The notes beneath the pieces were generated by a model. It was not told the origin of the DNA and searched no databases. It saw nothing but the letters and a program-made list of their open reading frames with translations. From the NCBI GenBank assembly GCA_965205905.1, contig CBDBHZ010000005.1, positions 62,001 to 126,000 of the forward strand: 64,000 nucleotides of DNA, given 5' to 3'. Shown one piece after another: positions 43,455 to 52,070 of the stretch (position 1 is the stretch's first letter; the number at the start of each line of letters is the position of its first letter). The position numbers and the translations under genes were made by a program. The DNA is from JAHZMA01 sp965205905. GTDB taxonomy: Bacteria > Pseudomonadota > Alphaproteobacteria > JABAAW01 > JAHZMA01.

Positions 43455-44861
43455 TTATTGCTCAACGAACTGCATTGTTCTAATAGTGTTTACAATAACA
43501 GTTGAAGTGGATATTTTCATTTTTTCTATAGCAGTTATAATATCACTAGTTGTCTCATCACCAGTGAGCCATCGTTTGATGTCTTGTGTCGACAAGTGTT
43601 GTTGCCATTCATTTATGTCTGATATGTGAGCGTCAATATTTTGCAAATGCATAAACAATAACATATAAACTATGTTTTGAGCGTTTATTTGATTTCTGTT
43701 AAACTGAGGAATAGCGTCATCATCATAAAGAAGTAATTTATCAATATCTTCTTTTTTAAAACTCTTAGTCAAAAACTTATTAGTTAATGCTAAATCAGCT
43801 GAATCAAAAGTTATGATATAAAGGGTTAACATGATGAAGAGTTTATCCAGTAAAGATGTATTGGTATTTATTGTGTGCCTAGATTGCAATGTTTGAAAAA
43901 TTTCAAAATTCTTAAGGTAACGTTCAGCATCACGTAGGCTACGTTTATCTTTTCTGAATAGAAAGTTTATTAAATCATTTGCAAAATTATTCGTAATAAA
44001 GGTGGTATTTATATTTTTTTCTTTAGCAAAATTATAAAAATGTTCAGCACTCGCAAGAAGCGGTCTAGAATGATTGCTTAAAACTTTGTCAGATAATCCT
44101 ATCTTAAATATAAAGAATTTTGATAAATATGTTTTTGCATCAAGCGTGCCATATTGATTTTGAATCGTAGCAGCTAATTCTTGCATATTGGTGATAAAAA
44201 CAAATTGAATCCCTGTAACATCAAAAATATGTTTCACTTTTTCTAACAGAGACAGCGCAAAAATTGGGTTGCATCTATCCAATTCATCGATAAATATTAC
44301 AATTTCTTTATTTTTTGTATATGCTTTCAATGCTGTTTTAAGGTTGCCAAGATTTTTGGTAAAATCTTCAAAGGCGGTGATATTTCCTGCTAATTTACTA
44401 TCGGATTTTACCATATCATCTACAACTTTTGCAAAATCAATACCTATTAACTTATGAGCTAATTGTGTTGACACACTATGTGTTACTTTTAAGACAAGGG
44501 AGCTCGCTTTAATGATTTCACCCTTTATACTATCATCATCATCAATCAAACCAGTAATCGCAGATAATAGCATCATAAACGCATCATCGCTATAATCATA
44601 TTGATAGGCATTGAGGTAAACGGGTTTTAATTTTTGATGTTCATCTTCTATCAAATTGATAAGTTTATGGCAAAATTCACTTTTGCCATTGCCCCATTGC
44701 CCGTCAATCACCATTGGCGATATTTCTATTTTACCCTTTAATAATGTGATAATATTGTCGGCAATCGGCTTTCTTTTATAGTCGTCTTGATAGATATATC
44801 CGTCTTCGTCGGTATGAGTCGCGTGTCTTTCAAAATGATGTTTAGAAAAATCTTCTTCCAT
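43455..44861 (-). CDS. KAP-family P-loop NTPase
   Basis: 468 residues; CAGGAGTGAAATA precedes the ATG. The N-terminal P-loop domain has PMVIDGQWGNGKSEFCHKL (Walker A GQWGNGKS) and IVIFIDELDRCNPIFALSLL (Walker B with the KAP-type D-E-L-D-R-C). FVFITNMQELAATIQNQYG follows. The rest is helical. No clear membrane segments, though many KAP proteins insert two. KAP NTPases are common in phage-defence and mobile regions, but their biochemical role is mostly unknown. Clearly AT-richer than the housekeeping genes. Flanked by repeats on both sides and monocistronic. Confidence 0.85.
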   Translation of the reverse strand: MEEDFSKHHFERHATHTDEDGYIYQDDYKRKPIADNIITLLKGKIEISPMVIDGQWGNGKSEFCHKLINLIEDEHQKLKPVYLNAYQYDYSDDAFMMLLSAITGLIDDDDSIKGEIIKASSLVLKVTHSVSTQLAHKLIGIDFAKVVDDMVKSDSKLAGNITAFEDFTKNLGNLKTALKAYTKNKEIVIFIDELDRCNPIFALSLLEKVKHIFDVTGIQFVFITNMQELAATIQNQYGTLDAKTYLSKFFIFKIGLSDKVLSNHSRPLLASAEHFYNFAKEKNINTTFITNNFANDLINFLFRKDKRSLRDAERYLKNFEIFQTLQSRHTINTNTSLLDKLFIMLTLYIITFDSADLALTNKFLTKSFKKEDIDKLLLYDDDAIPQFNRNQINAQNIVYMLLFMHLQNIDAHISDINEWQQHLSTQDIKRWLTGDETTSDIITAIEKMKISTSTVIVNTIRTMQFVEQ

Positions 44862-44924
44862 TATTTCACTCCTGTTTTGATTTCGTGTGTTTTAAGAATG
44901 CTTTCGTTATATTTAACATATAAG

Positions 44925-45225
44925 GCGGTAATTTGAAAGCAAACTTCGTTTGCCATGTGGATTCCGTGTCTTAGTCAATGCCTATCGGCATTGGCACGGA
45001 ACGACGAAAGAGGAGTGCGTTTTTACAGGTGAGATTTCGCCTGTGCAGGAGTGTGTTTCAAGATTCGTCAGCATTGGCTGTGGAGTGTGTTGCGATACAT
45101 TATAGTATCAAGGGGGGTGCGAAACGCGCTTTATCGGTCGCGAGACTTACGTCCGCTCCCTTGCGCGTACCCCCCTTGATAATCCCACCGCTGTTACTCA
45201 ACACTAGTGGAGGAATGAGCCGCAA
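44925..45225. repeat. Composite intergenic repeat block abutting a gene remnant
   Basis: Fills 44862-45227. A GGATTCCGTG ... CACGGAACGACGAAAG palindrome with inner CAATGCC/GGCATTG hairpin (about 44960-45010) is followed by the element 45106-45181 (TATCAAGGGGGGTGCG ... CCCCCCTTGATA), whose interior GCTTTATCGGTCGCGAGAC is shared with 20422-20535. Its right edge touches the truncated M23-like gene. Confidence 0.8.
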
Positions 45226-45227
45226 TT

Positions 45228-45380
45228 CGTGATTATACCATGTTGCTAACATTCGAGAATATTGTTAAACTGGCGTGCGAGCTTCAGCATAAGAGCAATC
45301 AAGCGGATAATTGCAATTTGTCTCAATTACAAAGGCAGATTACTGATGCCAAACAACTTTTAGTGAATAAAGGGAAATAA
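45228..45380 (+). pseudogene. C-terminal remnant of an M23-like toxin-type gene
   Basis: 51 codons in frame to the stop, encoding RDYTMLLTFENIVKLACELQ and then DNCNLSQLQRQITDAKQLL. They align with the C-terminal end of the M23-like protein at 2477-4540 (RDYTTLIIFENIVKLACELR and DNCNLSELQGKITKAKEIL). Everything upstream has been replaced by the repeat block. The stop is directly followed by the ankyrin-type gene start, as in the intact locus. Confidence 0.8.
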
Positions 45381-45381
45381 C

Positions 45382-46599
45382 ATGCGTATCTTAAAACCCA
45401 TTCTTTTTAGCACCATCACTATCATAATAGGTTTGGTGATATTGTGGTTGGCATTGCCTGATGCCAGCCAAACTGCTACAGAAACCTCTTATGTTGAAGA
45501 AACAGATATTGTCAGAGAAACCGCTACAGAAACTTATTCTGTTGAAGAAACAGTTATTGCTGAAGAAACCCCTATCATTGAAGAAAGATTTACCGATGAA
45601 GAAGCTGCTATCATTAAAAAAATAGCTGAAGAAAAACCACTTGTTCCCGAAGAATGGTTCACCGATGAGCAAAAATTGACTCTCAGAAAAAAATTCTCGC
45701 AAATTGAAATATTACCCAGCGAATTAACAACCATCGACTTAAAATTACTCGGCTATCATGCAATTTTAAAAATTCCATATTTTCTTGATGTTTTAACTGA
45801 AGATGATGTGAGTGCCATTATTGATGAATTAAAACAACTTCAACCAAAAGACCTTGCTAAATTAATACATCATCATAAAGAAATGCTAACCTATGCCAAT
45901 AATGTAGAGATAGAGAAAATTTTCTTTAACATCGAGTATGGTAATGTTTTCTTAAAACATTATCACATCAGATATTATCTGAATGATGTTGTTGGGTTTT
46001 ATAAATTTGACTTTTCACCCACCATTGATGAAGTTTTGCTGCGGGCAGTAACGAAACACCCTACAATCAATATTGGTTATTACTCAGGTTATACGATTAA
46101 CCCATTATTCATGCATTTAGCAAATACAAGCAATAATAACATCATTCCATTGATACAATTTTTCTTGGATGAGGGTGCTGATATTAATGCAAAGAATCCA
46201 ACATGGAGTAAAACAATTTTTAGTTATGTTGGCACATTAGAAATCGCCCAACTATTATTAGCAAATGGTGCTGACCCAAATATTATCTCAAATGGTGGCG
46301 AGTACCCCTTAATACATGCTATTAAGTGGGGACGTTCCAATGAATTGATAAAATTTCTCATTGATTTGGGGATGGATTTACATGTCAAATCATCTTATAA
46401 GGGTGTTGGTATACCTAGGACGCCACTTAAAATGGCAAAAGATCAAGTTAGAACTTTAAAAGGTATTTATATCGGCACAAGTAATAGCGATGCACTCTAT
46501 TATGCCTCTATAAAGGCAACTTTCCCCGCCCGCATCGCTAAAGCCGAAGAGGTCGTCCGCATCATCGAACAAGCATTAGAGGCAGAGGCAAGTAAATAA
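45382..46599 (+). CDS. Membrane-anchored ankyrin-repeat-like protein, paralogue of the 4551-5498 protein
   Basis: 405 residues. The N-terminus has one hydrophobic segment (FSTITIIIGLVILWLALPDA) acting as anchor or signal. A Glu/Thr/Val-rich repetitive stretch of about 75 residues (ETSYVEETDIVRE, ETYSVEETVIAEE, EERFTDEE) is absent from the shorter paralogue. From about residue 115 the two proteins align: helical region, then NNIIPLIQFFLDEGADINAK, LEIAQLLLANGADPNI, ELIKFLIDLGMDLHVK and the C-terminal KAEEVVRIIEQALEAEASK. Only a stub of the partner gene remains upstream, so this looks like an orphan member of the pair. GGGAAATAAC precedes the start. Role as immunity protein is inferred. Confidence 0.65.
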   Translation: MRILKPILFSTITIIIGLVILWLALPDASQTATETSYVEETDIVRETATETYSVEETVIAEETPIIEERFTDEEAAIIKKIAEEKPLVPEEWFTDEQKLTLRKKFSQIEILPSELTTIDLKLLGYHAILKIPYFLDVLTEDDVSAIIDELKQLQPKDLAKLIHHHKEMLTYANNVEIEKIFFNIEYGNVFLKHYHIRYYLNDVVGFYKFDFSPTIDEVLLRAVTKHPTINIGYYSGYTINPLFMHLANTSNNNIIPLIQFFLDEGADINAKNPTWSKTIFSYVGTLEIAQLLLANGADPNIISNGGEYPLIHAIKWGRSNELIKFLIDLGMDLHVKSSYKGVGIPRTPLKMAKDQVRTLKGIYIGTSNSDALYYASIKATFPARIAKAEEVVRIIEQALEAEASK

Positions 46600-46635
46600 C
46601 ACAAAAACCGTGCGTGTCGCAAAGCCCCCCATATA

Positions 46636-47184
46636 CTAATGCTTCACCAGCAATCTATCCCTTGCCGCTTCGAGCTCGTGGATTTTTTGCGCCTTGATAT
46701 CAGGCTCGTCTTTATATTGCTTCGCCACTTGCTTTTTGCATTTAAGATAAGCGGTGATGATTTCATCCTCACTCTCATCTTGCGTAACGCCCAATAATTG
46801 TTCAGCGCGGGGGAGAGGCATCGTGCCACGTAAAGCGCGTAAATTTGAGCCACCACCGCCGGCACGATTCCCGCGAGAATTACCACCGCCCATATTATTG
46901 CCCATATTATTAAGAGTATCGCGGACTTTCTTGATGCCCCAAAAATAAAGCGCACCAAATAGCAAGCGTTTCAGCATCGGCAACAAACCCGCAAACGCAA
47001 CCCATGAGAGATACGGTTTGCCACTAAATAACAGCCACAAGCCAAGCAAAAAGCATAAAAAGCTGAACAAATACCAGCGAATGCTTTTGATAAAGCCTGC
47101 AATGCGTTTGCTATCAATATTGCTGAAACCGCCTAACAGCAAGTAAAGCAACAATAAAACTATCGCGATAATTAATAAATACAT
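46636..47184 (-). CDS. Membrane J-domain (DnaJ-like) protein
   Basis: 182 residues from the ATG at 47184, chosen for TAGGAGTAACGCC upstream; the frame continues to 47229. Two or three membrane segments at 1-90 (YLLIIAIVLLLLYLLLGGFS; LFSFLCFLLGLWLLFSG; LLPMLKRLLFGALYF) and a Gly-rich stretch (GNNMGGGNSRGNRAGGGGS) precede a C-terminal J-like domain (PRAEQLLGVTQDESEDEIIT, then AYLKCKKQVAKQYKDE). The His-Pro-Asp motif of true J-domains is not evident, so it may be a divergent J-like protein. Ends 36 bases from the ankyrin-type gene, convergent. A duplicated scrap of its 3' end sits at 1905-1957. Confidence 0.65.
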   Translation of the reverse strand: MYLLIIAIVLLLLYLLLGGFSNIDSKRIAGFIKSIRWYLFSFLCFLLGLWLLFSGKPYLSWVAFAGLLPMLKRLLFGALYFWGIKKVRDTLNNMGNNMGGGNSRGNRAGGGGSNLRALRGTMPLPRAEQLLGVTQDESEDEIITAYLKCKKQVAKQYKDEPDIKAQKIHELEAARDRLLVKH

Positions 47185-47265
47185 GGCGTTACTCCTATCT
47201 GCTATTTGTAGCACCATCATCAACAGCAATCAAGTTTTTTTGGCAAGGTTTTTTATAAAACCCTC

Positions 47266-47294
47266 TTGACTCTCTCGCGCATTTTGCTTAATCT
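47266..47294 (+). promoter_or_regulatory. Promoter of glnB-glnA
   Basis: TTGACT at 47266-47271, 17-base spacer, TAATCT at 47289-47294, 38 bases before glnB. No sigma54 (GG-N10-GC) element was noticed. Confidence 0.5.
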
Positions 47295-47331
47295 TGCATC
47301 ACGATTTAATTTGGTTTTCAAAAGGTAACGC

Positions 47332-47673
47332 ATGAAAAAGGTTGAGGCGGTGTTAAAGCCCTTTAAGCTTGATGAGGTGAAAGAAGCATTGCACGAAATT
47401 GGCGTGCAAGGTATCACGGTGATTGAGGCGAAGGGATTCGGACGGCAAAAAGGCCATACCGAACTTTATCGCGGTTCGGAATATGTGATTGATTTTTTGC
47501 CAAAATCAAAAATTGAAATTGTGATTGAAGACCACATGCTAGAACGGGTGATTGAGGTTATCGCGCAAACCGCACAGACAGGGCGGATTGGTGATGGCAA
47601 AATCTTTGTAACTGAAATATTAGATGCCGTTAGAATTCGCACGGGCGAACGCGGCGACGATGCTATTAAATAA
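47332..47673 (+). CDS. glnB: Nitrogen regulatory protein PII
   Basis: 113 residues, the normal PII length. MKKVEAVLKPFKLDEVKEAL at the N-terminus, the T-loop YRGSEYVIDFLPKSKIEIV with Tyr51 (uridylylation site), and the C-terminal signature TGRIGDGKIFVTEILDAVRI with RTGERG. Senses 2-oxoglutarate and ATP/ADP and controls glutamine synthetase adenylylation and nitrogen transcription. Twenty bases ahead of glnA, the standard alphaproteobacterial operon. Confidence 0.95.
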   Translation: MKKVEAVLKPFKLDEVKEALHEIGVQGITVIEAKGFGRQKGHTELYRGSEYVIDFLPKSKIEIVIEDHMLERVIEVIAQTAQTGRIGDGKIFVTEILDAVRIRTGERGDDAIK

Positions 47674-47692
47674 ACTTAGAAAGTAAAATAAA

Positions 47693-49102
47693 ATGTCTGA
47701 CGTGAAAAAAATACTAGAAATGATTAAAGAAAAAGATATTCAATATGTCGATTTTCGCTTTACCGATATTAAGGGTAAATGGCAGCATACGGCACAGCAT
47801 GTCTGCACAATTAACGAGGATATTTTTGAAGATGGCGTGATGTTTGATGGCTCGTCAATCGCGGGCTGGAAGGCGATTAATGAATCCGATATGTTGCTGA
47901 TGCCCGATGCCACAAGCGCGTATATCGATCCATTTGCGGCGCAACCGTTATTGGTGCTTTTCTGCGATATTTTAGAACCATCAACGCGTCAACCCTATAA
48001 TCGTGACCCGCGTTCGATTGCGAAAAAAGCTATCAACTATATGGGCGAATGCAATGTGGGTGATACCGCCTTTTTTGGTCCTGAAGCCGAATTTTTTGTG
48101 TTTGATGAAGTGCTGATTAAAAATGATATGAATAAGTGCATGTATGAGGTGCGTTCTGAAGAAGGACCTTATAAAAGCGGTGATGAGATGGAGGGCGGCA
48201 ATTATGGGCATCGTCCGGGCGTTAAGGGCGGTTATTTTCCGGTTGCACCTGTTGATTCCGAACAGGATTTGCGTGCCGAAATGGTAACCGTGCTGAATGA
48301 TTTGGGCGTTGAGATGGAGAAGCATCATCATGAGGTGGCGCCATCGCAACATGAGTTGGGCATGAAGTTTTCAACCATGATTGATATTGCCGATAAGATG
48401 CAACTTTATAAATATGTGGTGCATATGGTGGCGCATAGCTATGGCAAAACCGCTACCTTTATGCCGAAACCGATTGTCGGCGATAATGGCTCTGGTATGC
48501 ATGTGCATCAATCAATCTGGAAAGATGGCAAGAATATGTTTGCAGGCTCGCTTTATGCTGATTTATCAGAAACTTGCTTGCATTATATTGGCGGTATCTT
48601 AAAACATTCACGCGCCATTAATGCATTCAGCAATCCTGCCACCAACAGCTATAAGCGTTTGGTGCCGGGTTATGAAGCACCCGTATTATTGGCATATTCG
48701 GCGCGCAACCGTTCGGCATCGTGCCGCATTCCCTATGTGGCAAGTCCGAATGGCAAGCGGGTTGAGGTGCGCTATCCTGATGCAACCGCAAATCCGTATC
48801 TGTGCTATGCGGTGCTGTTGATGGCGGGGCTAGATGGTATCCGCAACAAGATTCATCCGGGCGAAGCGATGGATAAAGATTTGTATGATTTGCCACCTGA
48901 AGAATTGAAAGATATTCCAACCGTTGCGCGCAATTTGCGTGAGGCATTGGAAAGCTTGGATAAGGATAGAGATTTCTTGAAACAGGGCGATGTGATGAGT
49001 GATGATTTCATTGATGCCTATATTGCACTATGTATGGAAGATGTAGAAAAATTAGACCTTGCCACTCATCCGCTTGAATATCAGCTATATTATTCTGCGT
49101 AA
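47693..49102 (+). CDS. glnA: Glutamine synthetase type I
   Basis: 469 residues, standard length. FTDIKGKWQHTA and FDGSSIAGWKAINESDMLLM near the N-terminus, FFGPEAEFFVFD (metal ligands), NGSGMHVHQSIWKDGKN (ATP region), NPATNSYKRLVPGYEAPVLL, SCRIPYVASPNGKRVEVRYP, and Tyr in DLYDLPPEE, the adenylylation site. Makes glutamine from glutamate and ammonia; regulated with PII encoded just upstream. Confidence 0.96.
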   Translation: MSDVKKILEMIKEKDIQYVDFRFTDIKGKWQHTAQHVCTINEDIFEDGVMFDGSSIAGWKAINESDMLLMPDATSAYIDPFAAQPLLVLFCDILEPSTRQPYNRDPRSIAKKAINYMGECNVGDTAFFGPEAEFFVFDEVLIKNDMNKCMYEVRSEEGPYKSGDEMEGGNYGHRPGVKGGYFPVAPVDSEQDLRAEMVTVLNDLGVEMEKHHHEVAPSQHELGMKFSTMIDIADKMQLYKYVVHMVAHSYGKTATFMPKPIVGDNGSGMHVHQSIWKDGKNMFAGSLYADLSETCLHYIGGILKHSRAINAFSNPATNSYKRLVPGYEAPVLLAYSARNRSASCRIPYVASPNGKRVEVRYPDATANPYLCYAVLLMAGLDGIRNKIHPGEAMDKDLYDLPPEELKDIPTVARNLREALESLDKDRDFLKQGDVMSDDFIDAYIALCMEDVEKLDLATHPLEYQLYYSA

Positions 49103-49134
49103 GCTATCAATATTTCGTAAAGGATGCCTTTTAC

Positions 49135-49844
49135 ATGACATTAAGACAATCGGCAGTAGAACGCTACAATGATGGCAGTTATTTTGCAAAACACCCAACA
49201 TGGGATGCAGAACATTCTGGTTGGAAAGCAAAAAACATTAAAAAAATTCTGACAAAGAATAATATTGATGCCAACAAAATTTGTGAAGTTGGGTGCGGTG
49301 CTGGTGAAATTTTACTAGAACTTAAAAAAATGATATTGGCAAAGAGTTTCATGGTTACGAAATTGCAAAAGTTGCTTATGAAATGTGCAAAGCAAAAGAA
49401 GCTGATAATGTTAAATTCTTTTTAGAGAATTTAGCAGAAAAGAAGGTGAAATATGACGTTTCTCTGTGCATTGATGTGTTTGAACATGTTGAAGATTATA
49501 TTGGATTTATTCGTTCGTTAAAAAGCAAAGCTTCTTATCATGTGTTCCATATTCCGCTGGATATTAGCGTATTGGCAGTTATCAAGAATGGCTTTGGGTT
49601 TGCCTATGAAAGCGTAGGGCATTTGCATTATTTTTCTGCCGATACCGCCATCACTACATTACAAGAGGCGGGTTACGAGGTGGTTGATAGTTTTTATACA
49701 AAAGTTTATGATAAGGGTGCGGTTCCGCTGACGGGTTTTCGGAAGTTAATATTTTCCATTGGCTACAAATTATCATTAAAATGGTGTGCCAGAATTATCG
49801 GCGGCTGTGAATTGTTGGTATTGGCAAAAGCCAAACAAAAGTAA
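49135..49844 (+). CDS. Class I SAM-dependent methyltransferase, interrupted by a frameshift
   Basis: Two frames together form one protein of about 235 residues. The first has motif I ICEVGCGAGEILLELKK. The second continues DIGKEFHGYEIAKVAYEMCK, VSLCIDVFEHVEDYIGFIRS (motif of Methyltransf_23-type enzymes) and HLHYFSADTAITTLQEAGYE. The break lies at a run of seven A near 49323-49331; eight A would restore the frame, so a homopolymer indel is likely. Starts 32 bases after glnA with AAAGGATGCC upstream. Substrate unknown; resembles methyltransferases of sugar or lipid modification. Confidence 0.75.
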
Positions 49845-49904
49845 TATATTTTTTATCGAATTGATAACCTATTTATGCTAGAGTAGGTGAATAAGGAGAT
49901 TATT

Positions 49905-50465
49905 ATGTTTGAAATAAGACGGGCTGAGCAAATCGTTGCATTTTTCGCGATGCAAGAGCCGAGCAAAAAAATCAATATCATGAAAGTGATTAAGCTGGTT
50001 TATCTGGCAGATAGAAAAAATATTGAAAAATATGGTGACCCTATATCTGATGATGATTATTTTTCGATGAAAAAGGGACCCGTATGTTCACACACATTAG
50101 ATATGTTAAATGCAGGAAGAGCATCAAATATAGATAGAAAATTTTTAGGAAAGCGTTCTGGCTACATGATTCCGTTAAAAGTTTTATCTATTGAACGCGA
50201 TGATTTTGATGAATTAAGTGAATCTGATATTGAAATATTAGAAGAGATTTGGCAAAAATTTGGTGGAATGAACGAAGATAAGTTAAGCGAATGGACGCAT
50301 CAGCCAGAAAATATTCCAGAATGGCAAGACCCCGGTCATAGTAGTAAAAGGATTGAGTTGAAAACCATTATGGAGAATGTTGGCATTGAAAATGCAGATG
50401 AGCATTATGCAGAATGGAAAAGTTTGCAATCTGTTATGAGTGAATTTACTCATTCTACCAAATAA
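49905..50465 (+). CDS. Panacea-domain (SocA-like/DUF4065) antitoxin
   Basis: 186 residues from the ATG at 49905, preceded by AAGGAGATTATT; an in-frame ATG at 49887 lacks a ribosome site. The Panacea/DUF4065 pattern is clear at the N-terminus: AEQIVAFFAMQEPSKKINIM, KVIKLVYLADRKNIEKYGDP and ISDDDYFSMKKGPVCSHTLD. Panacea domains neutralise many unrelated toxins in type II systems. The following gene starts right at its stop (TAAATG), which fits an antitoxin-toxin operon. Confidence 0.8.
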   Translation: MFEIRRAEQIVAFFAMQEPSKKINIMKVIKLVYLADRKNIEKYGDPISDDDYFSMKKGPVCSHTLDMLNAGRASNIDRKFLGKRSGYMIPLKVLSIERDDFDELSESDIEILEEIWQKFGGMNEDKLSEWTHQPENIPEWQDPGHSSKRIELKTIMENVGIENADEHYAEWKSLQSVMSEFTHSTK

Positions 50466-50849
50466 ATGACACAATTAATTAAAAAGCGGGCGACTTTTAT
50501 ACTGAAGTCAGCAACAACACATGCGCCTCATAAAAAGCATCTCTTTGTAATTTGCACGAATATTGACCGTGATGAGCGATATTTAATTATTCCTGTTTGC
50601 ACAAAAACTAATAGGCAACATAATGAATATTGTATTATTACTGCAGGTGAGCATAAATTTATTAGGCATGAATCTTATATTGCATATCAACATGCAAAAA
50701 TTGAACCTGCTAGTTTTTTGCGAGATGGAATAAGGCACGAGGATATAAATGGACAACTTTTTTTAAGAATATGCAATGGTATAGAAAAATCTAAACGCAT
50801 GGCACGTATATACAAAAAATACTATCTAAAAAACAAAGACAATCAATAA
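50466..50849 (+). CDS. Putative toxin partner of the Panacea antitoxin
   Basis: 127 residues, starting directly after the Panacea gene stop, so translationally coupled. Sequence: beta-rich KKHLFVICTNIDRDERYLII, PVCTKTNRQHNEYCIITAGE, FIRHESYIAYQHAKIEP, then a basic helix and tail (KSKRMARIYKKYYLKNKDN). The strand order and the R/K-rich start loosely recall the PemK/MazF ribonuclease fold, but I see no decisive residues. Toxin role rests mainly on the gene pairing. Its end overlaps the convergent gene by seven bases. Confidence 0.55.
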   Translation: MTQLIKKRATFILKSATTHAPHKKHLFVICTNIDRDERYLIIPVCTKTNRQHNEYCIITAGEHKFIRHESYIAYQHAKIEPASFLRDGIRHEDINGQLFLRICNGIEKSKRMARIYKKYYLKNKDNQ

Positions 50850-51985
50850 TGCCGTTGTAAATTACCCCAAAAGCGCGGGGCGTTATGCGCTAATGCGGCG
50901 CTGGCATCAACATTTTCCCACGATTTGAACGCAGATTTGATGATGCGCGCGATTTCAGCATCGCCATCTTGCAGATAAAATATTTGCGCTAATTTACTAT
51001 AATTCCGTAAATTTTTGGGCGCGTTTAAGTCGGCACCGGGCGCACCACGCCTGAACCAAGTTGGGATAATACCGAATAATTTTCGAATATCGCCCATTGG
51101 AATATGCGCTGTATAAAACGGATGGTCAGGCTTAAGTTGCTTTACGCGCACCTGCATTTTTTGTGATTCATCTGCCGCATAAACCAAATCATAACCGCCA
51201 TCAACCAGTGGTTTTTTCTTGCCCGTTAACACAAATTCTAACGCGCTGGGATTGCCGACTGTGCGGTAACTTGTGGTGGTTTCGGGGCAAATGTAAGGCT
51301 CGTTGGAGCGCACCGCATAGCAAATATTGATATGCTGATTATCGGGCATCATCACATCATGCCCGATAATATAGCTGCGAAAATAATTATGTTGGGCAAG
51401 CAGTAAAATCATCGGGGTGAGGGTTTCGCGGTCAATGATAATTTGTACCGCACCATGAATATCAAGCTCGTGCCAGATGGTGAGGTCGCCTGCCAGTGAT
51501 GCAAAAAATCTTTGCATAAAGGTCAAACCCATTGGCAAACCGCTTGAGGTGAAAACTGCACTATATTTTAGAACCAATACATCGCGTGCGGGCAGATTAA
51601 GCGGCGGATAAGCGGGCAGTGTTTCTTCGTAAATGCGCCCATAAAGCGGTGCATCGATTGGCGCATTTTTATCCATAATTTGATGCAAACCTAAGTAGTC
51701 GCTGTGATAATCGCGGTCATTCTCAACCGCTTTTATATCAGCGGCAGTGATGGGTGCAGGCTTGATAATTTTACGCCCTTTTTTTAAGGCAGAGTTATTT
51801 AAGTAGAAATTCTCAAAATCTACAATCCGTGCAGAGCCATTGCCAATATAAATATCAGGATGGTAACGGTTAAGTAGGGTGGTTATCTCTGCTTGGCTTA
51901 AAGTGCTTTGTGTGTTTTCTTGTGCCGTTGAAACATTGCCGTAAAAGCAACATAGCAAGGTAATGAGCAGTGTTGTATAGCGCAT
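50843..51985 (-). CDS. Exported protein of unknown function
   Basis: 380 residues with a signal peptide of about 21 residues (YTTLLITLLCCFYGNVSTAQ). The mature protein is soluble-looking, rich in Tyr, His and Asp, with ITTLLNRYHPDIYIGNGSAR, GDLTIWHELDIHGAVQIIID, LLLAQHNYFRSYIIGHDVMM and two Cys near NICYAVRSNEPYICPETTTS that could form a disulfide. I do not recognise a family. Same strand as the two beta-barrel genes upstream (gap 85 bases). Confidence 0.6.
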   Translation of the reverse strand: MRYTTLLITLLCCFYGNVSTAQENTQSTLSQAEITTLLNRYHPDIYIGNGSARIVDFENFYLNNSALKKGRKIIKPAPITAADIKAVENDRDYHSDYLGLHQIMDKNAPIDAPLYGRIYEETLPAYPPLNLPARDVLVLKYSAVFTSSGLPMGLTFMQRFFASLAGDLTIWHELDIHGAVQIIIDRETLTPMILLLAQHNYFRSYIIGHDVMMPDNQHINICYAVRSNEPYICPETTTSYRTVGNPSALEFVLTGKKKPLVDGGYDLVYAADESQKMQVRVKQLKPDHPFYTAHIPMGDIRKLFGIIPTWFRRGAPGADLNAPKNLRNYSKLAQIFYLQDGDAEIARIIKSAFKSWENVDASAALAHNAPRFWGNLQRHY

Positions 51986-52070
51986 TTGAAAATCCGGGTT
52001 TTATCTCTTTAAGAAAATTATCACTGGATAATAATGAAAAAGCGTTTAGAATGTTCGGATGCTATCATAT

